Shown here one piece after another: positions 21,320 to 33,602 of a stretch of 64,000 nucleotides of DNA. Positions within the stretch are counted from its first letter, which is position 1. Every line of letters begins with the position of its first letter. The notes under the pieces were generated by a model. It searched no databases. It was given only the letters and a program-made list of their open reading frames with translations, and was not told the DNA's origin. The position numbers were made by a program, and so were the translations under genes. Origin of the DNA: Scalesia atractyloides (Eukaryota > Streptophyta > Magnoliopsida > Asterales > Asteraceae); contig CAMTDV010000013.1 in assembly GCA_947069175.1 (NCBI GenBank), positions 55,806,610 through 55,870,609 of the forward strand, read 5' to 3'.

Positions 21320-22429
21320 CAGAAAATATTGTTGAGACTGATTCCGTCTTTGGCACCTGCACGAGAAATGATAGAAAAACTGCTAACACTTTTGTTCTGA
21401 TCTTAAAACAGAAAAAGATTAAGGCCTCAAGCAACGACATGTCGGTAGATTCAGCAATACCTTGAAGTAAACTGCGAAATGGAGACAAACTCTAATGATC
21501 ACACAAGAATTCTGAATACCCACAATGTTGTGCAACTTGTGGGTAACACATTGCGGCGTATGGCTTAATGGTCTTAAACCTTCCGTTGATAGATTGCCAA
21601 AGTCTGAGATTTTGGGTCTTTATATTGGCTAATCATTCGGGGATATCATAGTTGCTCTTCTGCTGTATCCATAAATATGCTGACCTAGACACAGCTATGA
21701 TATCTTTTCCAAAAAGAGCCTATGCGGCCAAAACCCTACACAAATGAATCTCTCATTGATAATCATTCAAGTGCTTAAATCGTACCGCATCGGGTATCTT
21801 CCGTAGCCCTCGTTAGACCTTGGTCTCTCTGCTATACGGAAGTACTGACCTGAACACCAATTGTCTAACGTTGAAATCTCAAAAATGAATGAAGTCAGTA
21901 TACTCACCTGTTATGAGGAATTTTTGCGCATACCTTGATCGCGGGGGTATGTCCTGACGTGGGACTCACGGGCACAACATTCTGACTGTGTCGGCATGAG
22001 TGGGGAACATTGAAGTTCTTGTCAATATTACCGCAACATGATAAAAAGGCTCTCCGATCGCATGTTGAAAGATAGGTGCATGGATTTAAAAGGACAAACA
22101 TACTGACAGTTTTTCTTGTGCCTTAATCATTTTATATATCTAATTTTTATCTCAAACGAATGAAGTGTTACGAGTATGATCTTTTGCAGGAATGTCACAG
22201 GATTCAAGTCAGTTAGCATAAACTTTGTGTGAAAAAGGAGGCTTCCGGACTCAAAAAAAACTTTCAGGATCCAGATTCAATTTTACTTTTCTCTTAAGTT
22301 TAATTTTAAAATTCTTGCACTATTTTTTTATCAAAAAGGGGCATGTTTTTCGAAAAAAGTTAAAATTTTCGAGCATATTTGTTTCTAAGTTTTCTTAAAG
22401 ATGAAGATATCTTACAAACATCTCAATGC
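21320..22429 (+). other. SIRE-like spacer without recognisable gene
   Basis: Non-coding stretch between pol and the motif-rich spacer. No domain is recognisable in any frame, and the short minus-strand ORFs have no familiar content. The left edge of the 10.48 kb tandem duplication falls inside it at 22119. Confidence 0.6.
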
Positions 22430-22990
22430 GGCGTATTTAATGTTCCAGCGTATTTGATAAATACGCTCGAAGGTAATCATGTATATATATAATTCAATTT
22501 CGTGTTTGTGCAACCTTTTTCAATTCATCTTCATCTTCTTCTTATCACTAACAAAACCCACATATGGTTTCGATATTCAAATGTGCTTTGTTCAATGTTT
22601 TGTTTATGTTTAAATCATTGATTTCGGTCACTGATGTGTGTATATAGTTTCATTTGAATCTGGTTTTCCAGTATTACTGGGCTTATCAAGAAAAATTTGA
22701 AGTCATCGTATTTATTATGAATGCAGCGTAGATAATTTTGAATGTGGCGTAATTATCACAAAAGCGGATTTAAGTCTTGAACGCGAGTTCAAGCAACCGG
22801 CGTAATTGAAAATTACGCCGGTAATCTAGCGTAGATAATCATCTTCGCTAGACTCATTCTCGTGTCAAAGTTTAAATCCGCTAGTCGTGTGCAGCGTAAA
22901 TAATACTTAATCAGTGTAGGTGTGTCTAAGTCTCTTGCTTAGTCTTGTGTCCGACGAACTTAACTTTTTTGCCCAGTGTAATTATTAGCG
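22430..22990 (+). repeat. Pre-ORF spacer with dispersed GCGTAATT-type motifs and a TATA-like site
   Basis: About 12 copies of the leader motif occur here (AGCGTATTT, GGCGTAATT, GCGGATTTA), including inverted pairs such as GGCGTAATTGAAAATTACGCC (about 22799-22819) and AGCGTATTTGATAAATACGCT (about 22447-22466). TATATATATAA at 22482 followed by a pyrimidine-rich CTTCATCTTCTTC stretch resembles a promoter start, but this is not proven. Confidence 0.65.
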
Positions 22991-23103
22991 GATTTATCAG
23001 TTTCTTTTGTATATTTCTTTATATTATTATTATATATTTATATATACTTATATATATATATATATATATATATTATATTTCTATGAACATAAATCTAACT
23101 TAG

Positions 23104-23120
23104 CTTGTTTTCGATTTCAG
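23104..23120 (+). promoter_or_regulatory. Putative 3' splice site before extra ORF copy 2
   Basis: The same pyrimidine tract ending CAG as at 418-434, followed by AAATGG. Copy 3 has it at 33584-33600. Confidence 0.5.
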
Positions 23121-23122
23121 AA

Positions 23123-25846
23123 ATGGTGAAGGAGATTATCTGGGATAAAACTTGAAAGCACAATCAGCCATGCAAGCTAGTCCCACCTTCAATTGATTTT
23201 GAAGATGTAGCAGAGTGGATACATTCAAGTAGGATCAGCTACGATGTACAAGCCGATCCGATCATCTACAGCATCCACATCGAAGAGTTTTGGAAGACAA
23301 CCAAAGTGTCGACCGTAAACGAAATTAAAAGAATCACAGCTATAGTCAGAAATAAGAAAATCATAGTTACAGAGGAAAACATACGTAGAGTCCTCAGTCT
23401 TGGAGACAAAAACAGTGATTTGCTTAGAATGAAGAAGGACGACATTCTAGATGGGTTCAAAGGGATGAGGTATATTGGAGACTTCAGAGAGAAAAATGAG
23501 ATCAAAAGAAAGGGGCTTACCAAGGACTGGAGATTCATTCTTCATGTATTCGCTATGAGCTTGGCACATAGGAAAGGAGGATATGACGGTTAAACTTAGA
23601 ATGGCCGGCTGCGATGCTTAGCCTCTGCACAAAGCAGTCATTCAATATCTCTGGTCTCATTTTTTACTACATGGTTGATAATGCTAATTCCTCCACATGG
23701 GCCATGTACCCTCGTTTTGTTCAGCTCCTCATCAATGACCAACATCCAAATCTTCCTCATGACGGCGACCTATACAAGTTCCAGCTGCCAACAGGGCGTC
23801 AGATTACCGAGCTAAAAACTGAGGAATGGGTGCTGTTACATCAGTGGATGTATAGGGAGGAAAGATATCCTGTCGTGAAAGCATCCTATGAGAAATACCG
23901 AGAACGTGTTAAGAAAAAGAGACAAGGAGATGGTGATGAGGAAGTAGAGGAGGAAGAAGAAGAAACCGAGCAGCTGGTTAGAAAGAATAAAGGAAAGAAA
24001 ATCATGATGGATGGGGACTCCTCAAAGAAACAGAAAGATAGTGTTGCTCAAGGACGATTGATGGGAAGCAGTTTCAGGGCCGGAGGCACCAGAGAACATC
24101 ACGAGCATATAGACAATCTCTGTGCGATTCATTAGGCCGAAGAAAGAGAGAAAAGAGAAACTAGAAGAAAGAGACGTCATATGACAGAATCTGAAACACC
24201 GGTGACGGTCACCACCGAGCAAGAGCAGTTAGACGAGTTTGTAGATCAGTTGATTGTCGATCCGGAAGCCCCAAGTCTATCTCCCCCGCAGAAGCATAAG
24301 AAAACTGGGGAAGGACCTTTGACAGAATAACCACCAAGACAAATGCCGCAACAAGCTCCTCGAAGACCTTGTCCATTTCAAGATTTGTACGATAAGCTAG
24401 CAAAAGACATTGGGAAAGGTCCAGCTCAGGAAATCTGTCTGCTGAAACATCAAGTAAGCAACACTAACTTTATTCGTGAGAAGCTGAGGGTACAAAGAAA
24501 GAAAAACAAAGAGCTTCACGCATACGTCAAAGAACAGACCACATTTGTGAGATTTCAGCAAGATGGGATGGAAAAGATGTATCGTATGATCAGAGAACTT
24601 TGCACCAAAGTGGACATACCACCGATGTTCTCATTTACTGATATTTTTGATTATGAGAAGTTCAAGACTAAAGAGGAAAGACAAAACGCTGAGGCTGCAG
24701 AAAAGAAGAAAAAGCGCCTAGAATTGGCTGTGAACGTCACTAAGGATGACGAAAGTGAAGAGGAGGAGGTAGACAGAGATGAAATGCCAGCGAGATTTGT
24801 TGAGTGGGGTTTGGAAGATGATACTATGTATGAAACTGATGACGCTGAAGCAGTAACTCCAATGCATCCAAAATGGTTCAGAAAAGAAAGGGAAAAGCTT
24901 CCAGATTTCTATCAGGTGGTCACCGTTGAAAAATCTGAAGTCACTGATAGAATAATAAGCTGGAAGTACTGCAATCTCAAAGGATGTTCATCGCAAAGAG
25001 ACGAGGTGGTGTTATTCAGCATTTTAAGACCAGAGCTGACATGAAAAGCCTTTCAAGATGGGACATTCAAGAACTGGGAGACTAGATCTGATAAACCCGA
25101 CCAACAGCAGCATCAGAGCTGACTTTGAAAGACTCATTTTAAGAGAATGCAATCGTGGCTTCACAGTTTTCAAGCCGCAACAACCTCGAAGAATAGTGTC
25201 AAAGACGACAAAAAATCCATCACAGGAAAAGGGATGGTTACATGGGTAATTGATCCTGTTAAGGTCGAAACAAAAGTTGAAATTCCACTGAACGGCCTGT
25301 CATGCTTACACACTTCAAGAAATGGTTTTACGATTGGAAGACAGGAGAAGAAGTGATCCGATTAGTGTCTAATGAAGATATTCAAATTCTAGACCCGATG
25401 GATGTTTTCATGTTCTGCCTCTTCGATCTCAACATTCTCTTTGGTCACAAAATCCATGTTGGAGCCAGAAATGAGTACAGAGAAGAAGGAATGCTATTCC
25501 AAACGGCTGTGGAACGAGCTCGAGACAGGAAGATAGAGATGATGGAAATTGTTCTCAGGATTCAGAGGCAGACAGAAAAAGAGGAGGCAAGAAAAAGGAA
25601 GAGAAAGCATAAGTCATCATCACAATAGAAAGCCTCCTTACCATCTCAAGCTGCATCTCACCATCAAACACCGGTTTCATCAACATATGAAGCCACTACG
25701 TAGTTTCAATAACCCTCAAGTGAAGCTATTGTTAATTTAAGCTCTGAAGAAACAATCGAAGCAACCACAGATTGACCTACCGTTCAAGCTGCACAAGACA
25801 AGGATGAAGGACCCGCCGAAGACCCAGAAGCTCGCAAGCAAGATTG
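23123..25846 (+). pseudogene. SIRE-like extra 3' ORF, copy 2
   Basis: Homologous along its length to 437-3139. It starts at ATG 23123. TGA at about 23153 replaces the CGA codon of copy 1. The stretches from 23306 (VNEIKRITAIVRNKK, ILDGFKGMRYIG), 23614 (YPRFVQLLINDQHPNLPHDG), 24343 (coiled-coil-like middle, QQAPRRPCPFQDLYDKLAK) and 25302 (MLTHFKKWFYDWKTGEE) cover most of the protein. The Glu-rich run follows YREERYPVVK. Breaks: a shift near 23590, TAG at about 24133, TAA at about 24329, a shift near 24985, a one-base loss near 25286, and TAG at about 25626. It is the original of copy 3 (33603-36326). Confidence 0.75.
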
Positions 25847-25881
25847 AAGAAACCCAAGTACGCAACGGTCTATGGGGATAT

Positions 25882-26333
25882 TGTTAGAACTTTTGAGACC
25901 GTTGATGCTTGATTATGAATAGTTTGAGCTAGTTTGTATTAGTTAGTAAATGTTGAAGGGTCAAAAGTGTAACTGTGTGAATCTTGTAGTAGGCGGCGTA
26001 TTTAATAGTCCAGCATAATTATTAGTTACGCGGGATGATCAGTTTGTATAAATACTATGAACAATGAATGTATGTCCAAGTTTCTTGGACAGATTTTGGT
26101 GATCTTCTTGTGTTGTGATTTTTGTTATTGTGCTTTCATCCGAATATCCAGGTGCTGTTATTGATTACATGTTATTGGGATTTCATATACAACACTAGTT
26201 GTTTGATCCAAACAAGATTCTTCATCTTCTTTGCTTGGTTTTTCTTAGTATTTGCACATCCAAACAACTAATCCATAGTTGTTTTGGTGAAAACAATCAA
26301 CCACTGTGATCCGAATCTGTTTTGGGGCTCACA
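25882..26333 (+). repeat. 3' LTR of the SIRE-like element
   Basis: TGTTAGAAC to GGGGCTCACA, 452 bases, preceded by the polypurine tract TATGGGGATA. Athila-type sequence starts at 26334 (CTACCGG). At 26326 it has G, where both the 5' LTR and the duplicate at 36362-36813 have A, so this base changed in unit 1. Confidence 0.93.
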
Positions 26334-26712
26334 CTACCGGTTTCTTTTCTGCTCTAATCTCGACTGAAGGCTCACTGTTTGGTGCGGTACTTACTTGGTC
26401 TAGCCTATTTTGCACCCCAGGTGGAGCCTCCATCTCTATCTCTTCATCTACCTCTTCATCCTTAACCTCTAGCTCTACTGCTCTCTAACCATTCTCCTAG
26501 ACTCTTACTGCTACGGGTGGTTATCACTTTTGCGTGTTAGTTTGCCGGGTTAGGTTGAGTGTTACCCTAGAACTGACCATGTGGTTGCTCTTGCAGTTGC
26601 TTAGCGATACTACCTATGGACCTTTGAAGATCTAAGAATGCGGATTGTTGATTTTTTAAAAGATGATCATGTTCTGCTAACGTTTTCTGAGTAGCTTGAT
26701 CCTTAACCACTA
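26334..26712 (-). pseudogene. Athila-type gag-protease linker fragment
   Basis: The minus strand reads an acidic linker containing DEEVDEEIEMEAPPGVQN and then SVEIRAEKKPV, typical of the region between the gag zinc knuckle and protease in Athila/Tat elements. The continuation is at 1-169, beyond the SIRE-like block. The gag start is at 29523-30661, beyond the solo LTR. Confidence 0.65.
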
Positions 26713-27145
26713 TGTCACACCCTCAATTTCCACTTGCGGAGTTTTACCGCGAGGCGTGTGAACAAACCAGAATCTGAGACACTAGTAATGTCGAACGACT
26801 CTATATGATTTGTTAATACGTTTTCCAAAATCATTTGTTTAACCATTAATAGTTAATTTTAGATTGCCTTAGTTTGGTTTCAATGTTTAGCGGAAGCATT
26901 AGTTCTTAAAGTTGAGCGGAAGCATAAAGTAAAGGAACGGGCGCCAACACAAACGCCAAAACTAAAGAAAAACCCAAAACAATGTTTGTAAATGAGACTC
27001 GATAAAAAGATGTCTTGATCAATGCAAGTGAGTGCACCTAGAGCTCCTAGCGTCCTGAGAAACATGTAAAGAAACAAGTGTCAACATTAAAGAAGAGTGA
27101 GTTCACAGGTTTTCATAAATTCGTTTGTTTGGTTATAAGTTTGTT

Positions 27146-27311
27146 TCCCCCGTTATCCCTAACCCGGGATAACGATTTAGTTCCATTATTCCCAACCCGG
27201 AATAATACTGATAGTTCCATTATTCCTTACCCGGAATAATAATGATAGTTCCATTATTCCTTACCCGGAATAATAAAGTTGTTGGTTCCATTATCCCTAA
27301 CCCGAGATAAT
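27146..27311. repeat. Hairpin minisatellite in solo LTR
   Basis: Five units of the type GTTCCATTATTCCTTACCCGGAATAAT, about 35-38 bases apart. Each can fold, because ATTATTCC pairs with GGAATAAT. The flanking units read CGTTATCCCTAACCCGGGATAACG and ATTATCCC...GAGATAAT, so the stem is kept while its sequence varies. Confidence 0.85.
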
Positions 27312-29106
27312 ATTGTTGATTCGTAATTAAGTTCAATGTTAATATATATATAGGTAGCTAGCCTAAAGTTATGTCACGTAAGTGTTCGTGATCGAAGCTG
27401 ACTGTTGTGCCTCCGTGTTGCCAGGCCTATCACTGACCATGGCGAAGTTAGGCCAAATTATTCACCCGTTGACCATACCCGGTCGGCTAGCGCGACCAGC
27501 TCGGATGGGCTTGTCGGGCCCAGTAGTACTACTTATAATTTCCCCACTATTTAAACCCAATACTAACGATCCGAGAGATTGTCGAGGACTTGTGTCATAT
27601 AGCTGCTTAGTGATCATAACGTACATTAACATTAACTTAGTTACCGAATAGTTAAGTGACGTTAATTTCGTATAACGTAAAGAGATAGAGTTGTAGAGTG
27701 TATACATGTTTCCCCCTGTTGTTTAACACCGGATAAAGTTAGGGCCGTGAACTCACCTTTAGTTGCTCGGTTAGTGTAACACAGAAGTTGCAAATGATGG
27801 GACCGCTAATTGCGTCCTAACAAGTCAATTGATTTAGAGTTAGTGTGCGATCACACTGATACAGGTCTTACACATACTAACACACAATGCGGTTCATACA
27901 ATGACAATTCCTAAAACTCAAATCATGCATGCAAGTATCATCATGCCAATATAGTGATCAAAACAACTTATCATGAACACAATCAATTCATACAACACTT
28001 TGGTACATACATTCGCAAGTTATCAAGTTTCAGCTTATATACTCATAATTAGGCTGTTTTCAAGGATTTTTTATAAAATAGTTCCAACGTTCCAAAAATT
28101 CCAATTATTTTACAGAAGGTGACAACTATACTGTAGAATTTTATATAAATTTTTCAAGTCCTAACACTTTACCAATTATTCATAAATATTAATATACTAG
28201 GCTGCAGTCAGATTCGTCGCTTTCTGACTACAGTCCACAGAAGAATTTATTTAAAAATCACCGTTCGTCCAATTAACAAAATTCCAGTGAATGTTTCCCG
28301 GAAATTTCCATATCTAGTTGCTGTACAAATTTCATGATTCGACTCTCTACAGATTATTAGATCCGACTCGATAAACAACTAACAAATTTTCAGAATTTTC
28401 ACAGCTTCAGTTACTGAACTTAGTTGGCCACTTAAAAATATCAAACGACTTCAGAAAAATATGAATCCAGCGCCATTAGAATCGGTTTTCAAAACTCTAC
28501 GTTTTAGACTTCAGAAAATCCGTTTTTCGATAAATAATAACCAAGTTACAGCCAGTTGAAGTTGGCTGTAAACACCATTCAGCATCCTGATTCAGCACTT
28601 TATCACAATCTAACCCGCTTAAACCATCGATACATTGAACATATGCGATCAAGAACAGAATTTCCAATCATATACTATCATATATATCATACCCGTGCAA
28701 ACCCTAATCATAACATATAGTTTTATTTTAAACAAAACACAGCCTAACGTTTCTTAATTCCGCAAATCATCATACCTGCAAACTAGCCTAATCAATCGGT
28801 TATCATCCTAATACTTTCCACCATTACATACACACACGATCCGTAATTCATAACCCTAGTATGATTAGCGAAATAACATAAAATTCTAACCTTAACAATA
28901 GGATTAATGAGCCGAGAACTAGATGGGACTGATTCGGATTTTGGCGAGACTTGCGACCGAGAAGGAGAATGGTGAGGGGAGGGCTGCTGCGATTCAAGGG
29001 GAGGCTGTCTTGCGATCGAGAAGGTGAATGAGAGGCTGCTGACGGCTGTTTCACAACTAGGGTTTGTGTGTTTTGATTTGTAAAGCAAAGCCTCATGCAT
29101 GTATGT

Positions 29107-29116
29107 GTATATATAG
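29107..29116 (-). promoter_or_regulatory. TATA box of solo LTR
   Basis: CTATATATAC on the minus strand, in a GC-poor context, followed downstream by an A/C-rich stretch. This is a normal plant LTR promoter layout. The duplicate is at about 39588-39597. Confidence 0.55.
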
Positions 29117-29522
29117 CGCAATATGTGAAAGGAAAAGGGAAGGGTTTACGGTTTGGGTACTCACGGCCGCAAGGGTTCGGGTGGGTTGGTTTGGGTCTAA
29201 AACTTGATCCCCCAAGTTTTGGTTAACTCCTTGAGTCACAAGGAAATGAGGTTGGCTCGTGTCGCGGCTCGATTCGATTCATTTATCTATTTACTACATC
29301 TATATTTTATAACTAAAATAAATCACGAAATCGGAACATCACATAATAACGCACTAACTTATAAACGTTTAAGACTAGCATGTAATTCATTTGACAAGTA
29401 CACGAAATTATCGTAATTATTTCGAGCGTGCTATTTAAGTCTCCGAACCAATTTAACGTAGGAATGAATAACCGTGAAGTAGTGCGTTTAAGATATCTGA
29501 AAAACCGGGATGTCACACACTA

Positions 29523-30661
29523 GCTGAGACAGAAGTTCCTCTATCCTATCCAAACTACCTCCCAAACCTCCACTCCTGTTTTGACCCTCTTGGTTTGAAC
29601 CCCCACCACTAAACTGACCTGGATTACCTGAACCTCCACTAGAATAATGACCCTGCCCCCTGTTCTGATATTGACTTGATTGGAAACCAGGGATTACCGG
29701 AAGAACTGAAGTTATTATTATTATGCCAGTTAGGGTTATAGTTTAAATTATTATTATTATTATAGGGGTTCGTTTGGCCTCGACTCTGACCCGTGATGAA
29801 CTCTACTTGCTCGACAGTGAGCGTAGGACACTTTATCGTATCATGACCTCCTTTACACACCTCACATCTATCTACCTTATTTTTCAGTTCTTGTATCTCC
29901 TTAGTGACCTCTCGCTAAAAGCTATCTAATGCAACCGCTACCGTAGTTTCCAAGCTACCTTGGTGTAACCCCCATTGACCAGAGTGGTACGAGAAATAGG
30001 GATTGAATTTCTCTCGGTAGTGTATATCAAAATGTGCGAAACTCTCGAAAAGGTCATTACACTCCACAACCATCTTCTTTCACATTAGTTGCCCTCCAGC
30101 AAAAGTGTCAAATCGGCCTCGGGTTTCAGGGGTGAGACCGTTGTAGAATTTCTCTATAAGTGCCTAATCAGACAAACCGTGTTGAGAACAACTGGACACT
30201 AAGGTTTGGAAATGCTCCCATGCTAAATGGTAAGGTTCGTCAGATTCCATCTGGAATGAATGGATCTGATCGCGAAGACGAGATGCTTTGGCAGGTGGAA
30301 AATATTTCTTAAGGAAAGCATCTCGTAGGACGACCTAAGTAGTAAAGGTACCAGCCGGTTGAGAGTCAAGCCAGACGGCGGCTTGACCTCCAAGAGAGAA
30401 AGGAAATACTTGAAGGAAACGGGCATCATTGCCCGCACCTTCCATGTTAAAGGTGTGACAGAGGCGGGTAAGGAGGTTAATGTGGGCAGGCGCATCCTCG
30501 TCATCACGACCGTGGAATTGGCACAAGTTGGTTATAGCAGTCAATATGTAAGATGGGATTTGCCAGGCTTTGTCATTGTTCATTGGGGGAAGAGTGATGG
30601 GAGAGTTTGCACCGGTGAAACTGGTGGTTGCTTGTTGGTAAATGGTTTGATTGTTAGCCAT
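29523..30661 (-). pseudogene. gag: Athila-type gypsy gag
   Basis: Minus-strand gag starting at the ATG ending at 30661 (MANNQTIYQQATTSF). The capsid part shows NLCQFHGRDDEDAPAHINL, VFPFSLGGQAAVWLDS and, in the next frame, AWEHFQTLVSSC and EKFYNGLTPETRGRFD. These match the Athila gag pattern (QFHG...PFSL...WL). Downstream is a zinc-binding segment, CEVCKGGHDTIKCP (about 29820-29860), then an Asn-rich stretch with NLNYNPNWHNNNNF. Stops lie at several points (for example 30335 and around 30160 and 29920). It is cut by the solo LTR at 29517 and continues at 26334-26712. Confidence 0.8.
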
Positions 30662-31050
30662 GTGGAAAATAGGTGGTGGGCTTGTGTTTCGGTGAATTAT
30701 ACGGGAGGTGGGGAACTGTGCGGTGAGGACTTCGGTGTCAAGTCAAAGTTGGGTGGTATAAACGGACAGGAAGAATCGAAAAAACCTGAGAAGAAGAAGT
30801 ACTAACCTTTTGCGTTAGAGACGTGTCCGTTGGCGGCTTCGGCGGAAGTCCTTGCGAACGCATATGAGGCATCCACTAAAAACGGAAACGAGACAAGTAA
30901 GAACACTCAGAAAAGATACTTAACAAAAATATATTAAACTGAAAAAAATTAAACTAACTAAATTATTTAGACTCCTACGACGCAAACAAAACGGAAACAC
31001 GTATGAATCAACTAAGTCTAAACAAAGTAATCAACGCAATTGCCAAAGAG
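30662..31050 (-). other. Athila-type leader, no gene
   Basis: Untranslated region between gag and primer site of the minus-strand element. The plus-strand ORF at 30359-30805 is antisense to gag and leader and has no familiar domain. Confidence 0.6.
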
Positions 31051-31069
31051 AGTCCCGGAAACAGCGCCA
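31051..31069 (-). other. Primer binding site, tRNA-Asp type (Athila/Tat)
   Basis: On the minus strand TGGCGCTGTTTCCGGGACT, close to the tRNA-Asp-type site TGGCGCCGTTGCCGGGGA used by Athila and Tat elements. It lies about 10 bases from the LTR edge at 31079. The duplicate is at 41531-41549. Confidence 0.8.
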
Positions 31070-31078
31070 AAAACTTGA

Positions 31079-32000
31079 TGTCCTAAAAGTAGTCTAATAA
31101 AAACAATTGAAATTAACCTAATTCTAGCCTCTAAGTAATACTCTAGACTCCTAAACTCGACTAAACTACAAACCGGCAAGTGGACCGATCAATTGTAGAA
31201 AAGCTTAAGTAAGTCCGGATATCGAACCCACAAGAGTCTCTAATTACGTTAACGACTCTATTTAAACTAAATTGACACACTTAATTTATTTTATGTTTGG
31301 GGGGGGGGGGGGTTTACTAAAAATCATAAATTTATAATTAAACTAACATGAACTTAACTGAGATGAACTAAGACGGACTTTTGAATCGGAGATTTAATTC
31401 AAGGATAATGGAATGGCTACCTAGGTTAGATTCCTTATTACTATTGAATGGGTCTTTTAATTGATTAATAATGTGATAGGGAACCGGGATCTTAAAATAA
31501 TAAATCCTAAAGAATACCAAACAGGACCCCCGACCCTTCTCGGAAGAAATCTATGATATCCTAAAGGTGGTTGGGCATACCGGTTTATAAGATTTCCTTT
31601 CAGTTATCTAATATTCAATAAAGTGTCTAAATTAGCTAACTATCTCTCAATAGAAAGCCTAGACTAACTAAGGTTCTTGATTTGGTTTAACCGACTCAAA
31701 TATGGCTAGTAAACTAAAACCGGTTTTCTCTCAAAACCTAATCCTAGCAACTTACCTATTTAGTTAAGTTAAAAAAGATTATTATTTCTCAATAATTAAA
31801 TTTAGTATAATGTTAAGATTTAGTTATATGTTTCTTTCAATTGTTTCTAGGGTTTATTGGCCAATTAATCGAACGATTACCCAAATCCGTTAAGACTCGA
31901 CAATCAACATAAACCTATTCTATGAAAGACATTCAACTAGATTTATGTGAAACAATCAAGTAATCAATAATTAGATCAAAACATGCAAATACACCAAATC
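31079..32000 (-). repeat. Athila-type LTR, part (unit 1)
   Basis: LTR of the minus-strand element, starting at the primer-site side (plus-strand TGTCCTAAAAG). It includes a run of 14 G at 31299-31312. It is interrupted at 32000 by a gypsy-type LTR whose remainder was cut off by the tandem duplication. The full LTR can be read only in unit 2 (41560-42479 plus 45251-46037), roughly 1.7 kb. Confidence 0.75.
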
Positions 32001-32600
32001 TGTGACAACTCGTAATTTCGAGGTTAGAACCGTTCGTTTTCGTTTTCGTATTTATAAATCGAATCTTATACTTATTCTATTTGACGAGTTATTAATATTT
32101 ATACATATCGCATTAGACCGACCCGAACCACTTGAACCAAAACACCTGTCTCGCTAGTCGATCCAACTCACTCGCGTAACTCGAAACTTATGAGGCCCAA
32201 ACCTTAGCATGAATAATATACGTTTATATTAGTTAATTAATTATTCATTTATTACTAATTAATTAATTATTCATTTGTTATTAGTTGTTTGTTAAACAAT
32301 AATATACACAACCAAATGGCTGCCACCCCACTTCCCCATTCTGTTTGCATTTTGTGGGAAGCCCACATCCCTCACGAGTTTTTAGTGCAGCCCAAACACC
32401 CCCTTTAGCCCTTGTTGCCAATTGTTGCATGTGGTTCGGCCCTCATAACAATCCCCCACCGCCCCCATCTTGAATTCCCATATATTACGTAACTGCATGT
32501 TGTGGGTTATGTTTTAGAAACAAAAACCCTGCTCCCCTCTCTTGAAGATTGACGGCAGCAACAAGGCACCCTCCCCCGGTCGCGTTTCCTTCTCTCGGTG
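32001..32600 (+). repeat. Truncated copy of the gypsy-type solo LTR (5' 600 bases)
   Basis: Identical at this resolution to the first 600 bases of 42480-45245, starting TGTGACAACTCG after AAATC. It ends abruptly at CTCTCGGTG, the duplication joint. Confidence 0.88.
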
Positions 32601-33527
32601 TGCCTTAATCATTTTATATATCTAATTTTTATCTCAAACGAATGAAGTGTTACGAGTATGATCTTTTGCAGGAATGTCACAGGATTCAAGTCAGTTAGCA
32701 TAAACTTTGTGTGAAAAAGGAGGCTTCCGGACTCAAAAAAAACTTTCAGGATCCAGATTCAATTTTACTTTTCTCTTAAGTTTAATTTTAAAATTCTTGC
32801 ACTATTTTTTTATCAAAAAGGGGCATGTTTTTCGAAAAAAGTTAAAATTTTCGAGCATATTTGTTTCTAAGTTTTCTTAAAGATGAAGATATCTTACAAA
32901 CATCTCAATGCGGCGTATTTAATGTTCCAGCGTATTTGATAAATACGCTCGAAGGTAATCATGTATATATATAATTCAATTTCGTGTTTGTGCAACCTTT
33001 TTCAATTCATCTTCATCTTCTTCTTATCACTAACAAAACCCACATATGGTTTCGATATTCAAATGTGCTTTGTTCAATGTTTTGTTTATGTTTAAATCAT
33101 TGATTTCGGTCACTGATGTGTGTATATAGTTTCATTTGAATCTGGTTTTCCAGTATTACTGGGCTTATCAAGAAAAATTTGAAGTCATCGTATTTATTAT
33201 GAATGCAGCGTAGATAATTTTGAATGTGGCGTAATTATCACAAAAGCGGATTTAAGTCTTGAACGCGAGTTCAAGCAACCGGCGTAATTGAAAATTACGC
33301 CGGTAATCTAGCGTAGATAATCATCTTCGCTAGACTCATTCTCGTGTCAAAGTTTAAATCCGCTAGTCGTGTGCAGCGTAAATAATACTTAATCAGTGTA
33401 GGTGTGTCTAAGTCTCTTGCTTAGTCTTGTGTCCGACGAACTTAACTTTTTGCCCAGTGTAATTATTAGCGGATTTATCAGTTTCTTTTGTATATTTCTT
33501 TATATTATTATTATATATTTATATATA

Positions 33528-33560
<33 letters not shown>

Positions 33561-33602
33561 CTATGAACATAAATCTAACTTAGCTTGTTTTCGATTTCAG
33601 AA

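Larger units (their letters stand above)
3175..26333 (+). mobile_element. SIRE-like copia retrotransposon, nearly full length, split by a gypsy insertion
   Basis: The order is LTR, Met primer site, leader, gag with one zinc knuckle, [gypsy insertion 5949-16401], long gag linker with a second zinc knuckle, protease, integrase, reverse transcriptase, RNase H, polypurine tract, long spacer, extra ORF, polypurine tract, LTR. The copia order (integrase before RT) and the extra ORF of about 2.7 kb after pol place it in the SIRE/Maximus group. Without the insertion it is about 12.7 kb. All ORFs carry stops or frameshifts, so it is not autonomous. It sits in the reverse orientation inside an Athila-type gypsy element. 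No target duplication can be checked, because the outer left LTR is missing. Confidence 0.88.
26713..29517 (-). mobile_element. Solo LTR of a gypsy-type element (2,805 bases)
   Basis: Starts TGTCACACC and ends GATGTCACA on the plus strand, flanked by a perfect CACTA duplication (26708-26712 and 29518-29522). No primer site, polypurine tract or coding domain is inside. A TATA box, CTATATATAC on the minus strand (29107-29116), suggests minus-strand transcription. The GGCGTGTG...GCGAGG end matches the end of the LTR at 42480-45245 in opposite orientation, so both belong to related families. The duplicate is at 37193-39998. Confidence 0.85.
22119..32600 (+). repeat. Tandem duplication unit 1 (10,482 bases)
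   Basis: Followed head to tail by a near-identical copy. It begins inside the SIRE-like spacer (TGCCTTAATC) and ends inside a solo LTR (CTCTCGGTG). Both edges are in unrelated sequence and share only TG at the joint, so the duplication did not arise by recombination between LTRs. Confidence 0.93.

Noticed and set aside
26306..26488. Ser-rich plus-strand ORF
   Set aside because: It crosses the LTR/Athila joint and is the antisense of an acidic gag linker.
30359..30805. 148-residue plus-strand ORF (and duplicate at 40840-41285)
   Set aside because: Antisense to the Athila-type gag, whose minus-strand reading has recognisable capsid motifs. A shadow.
31299..31312. G14 run as a quadruplex signal
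   Set aside because: A single homopolymer of the same length in both units; its length is likely unreliable and no further G-tracts lie nearby.
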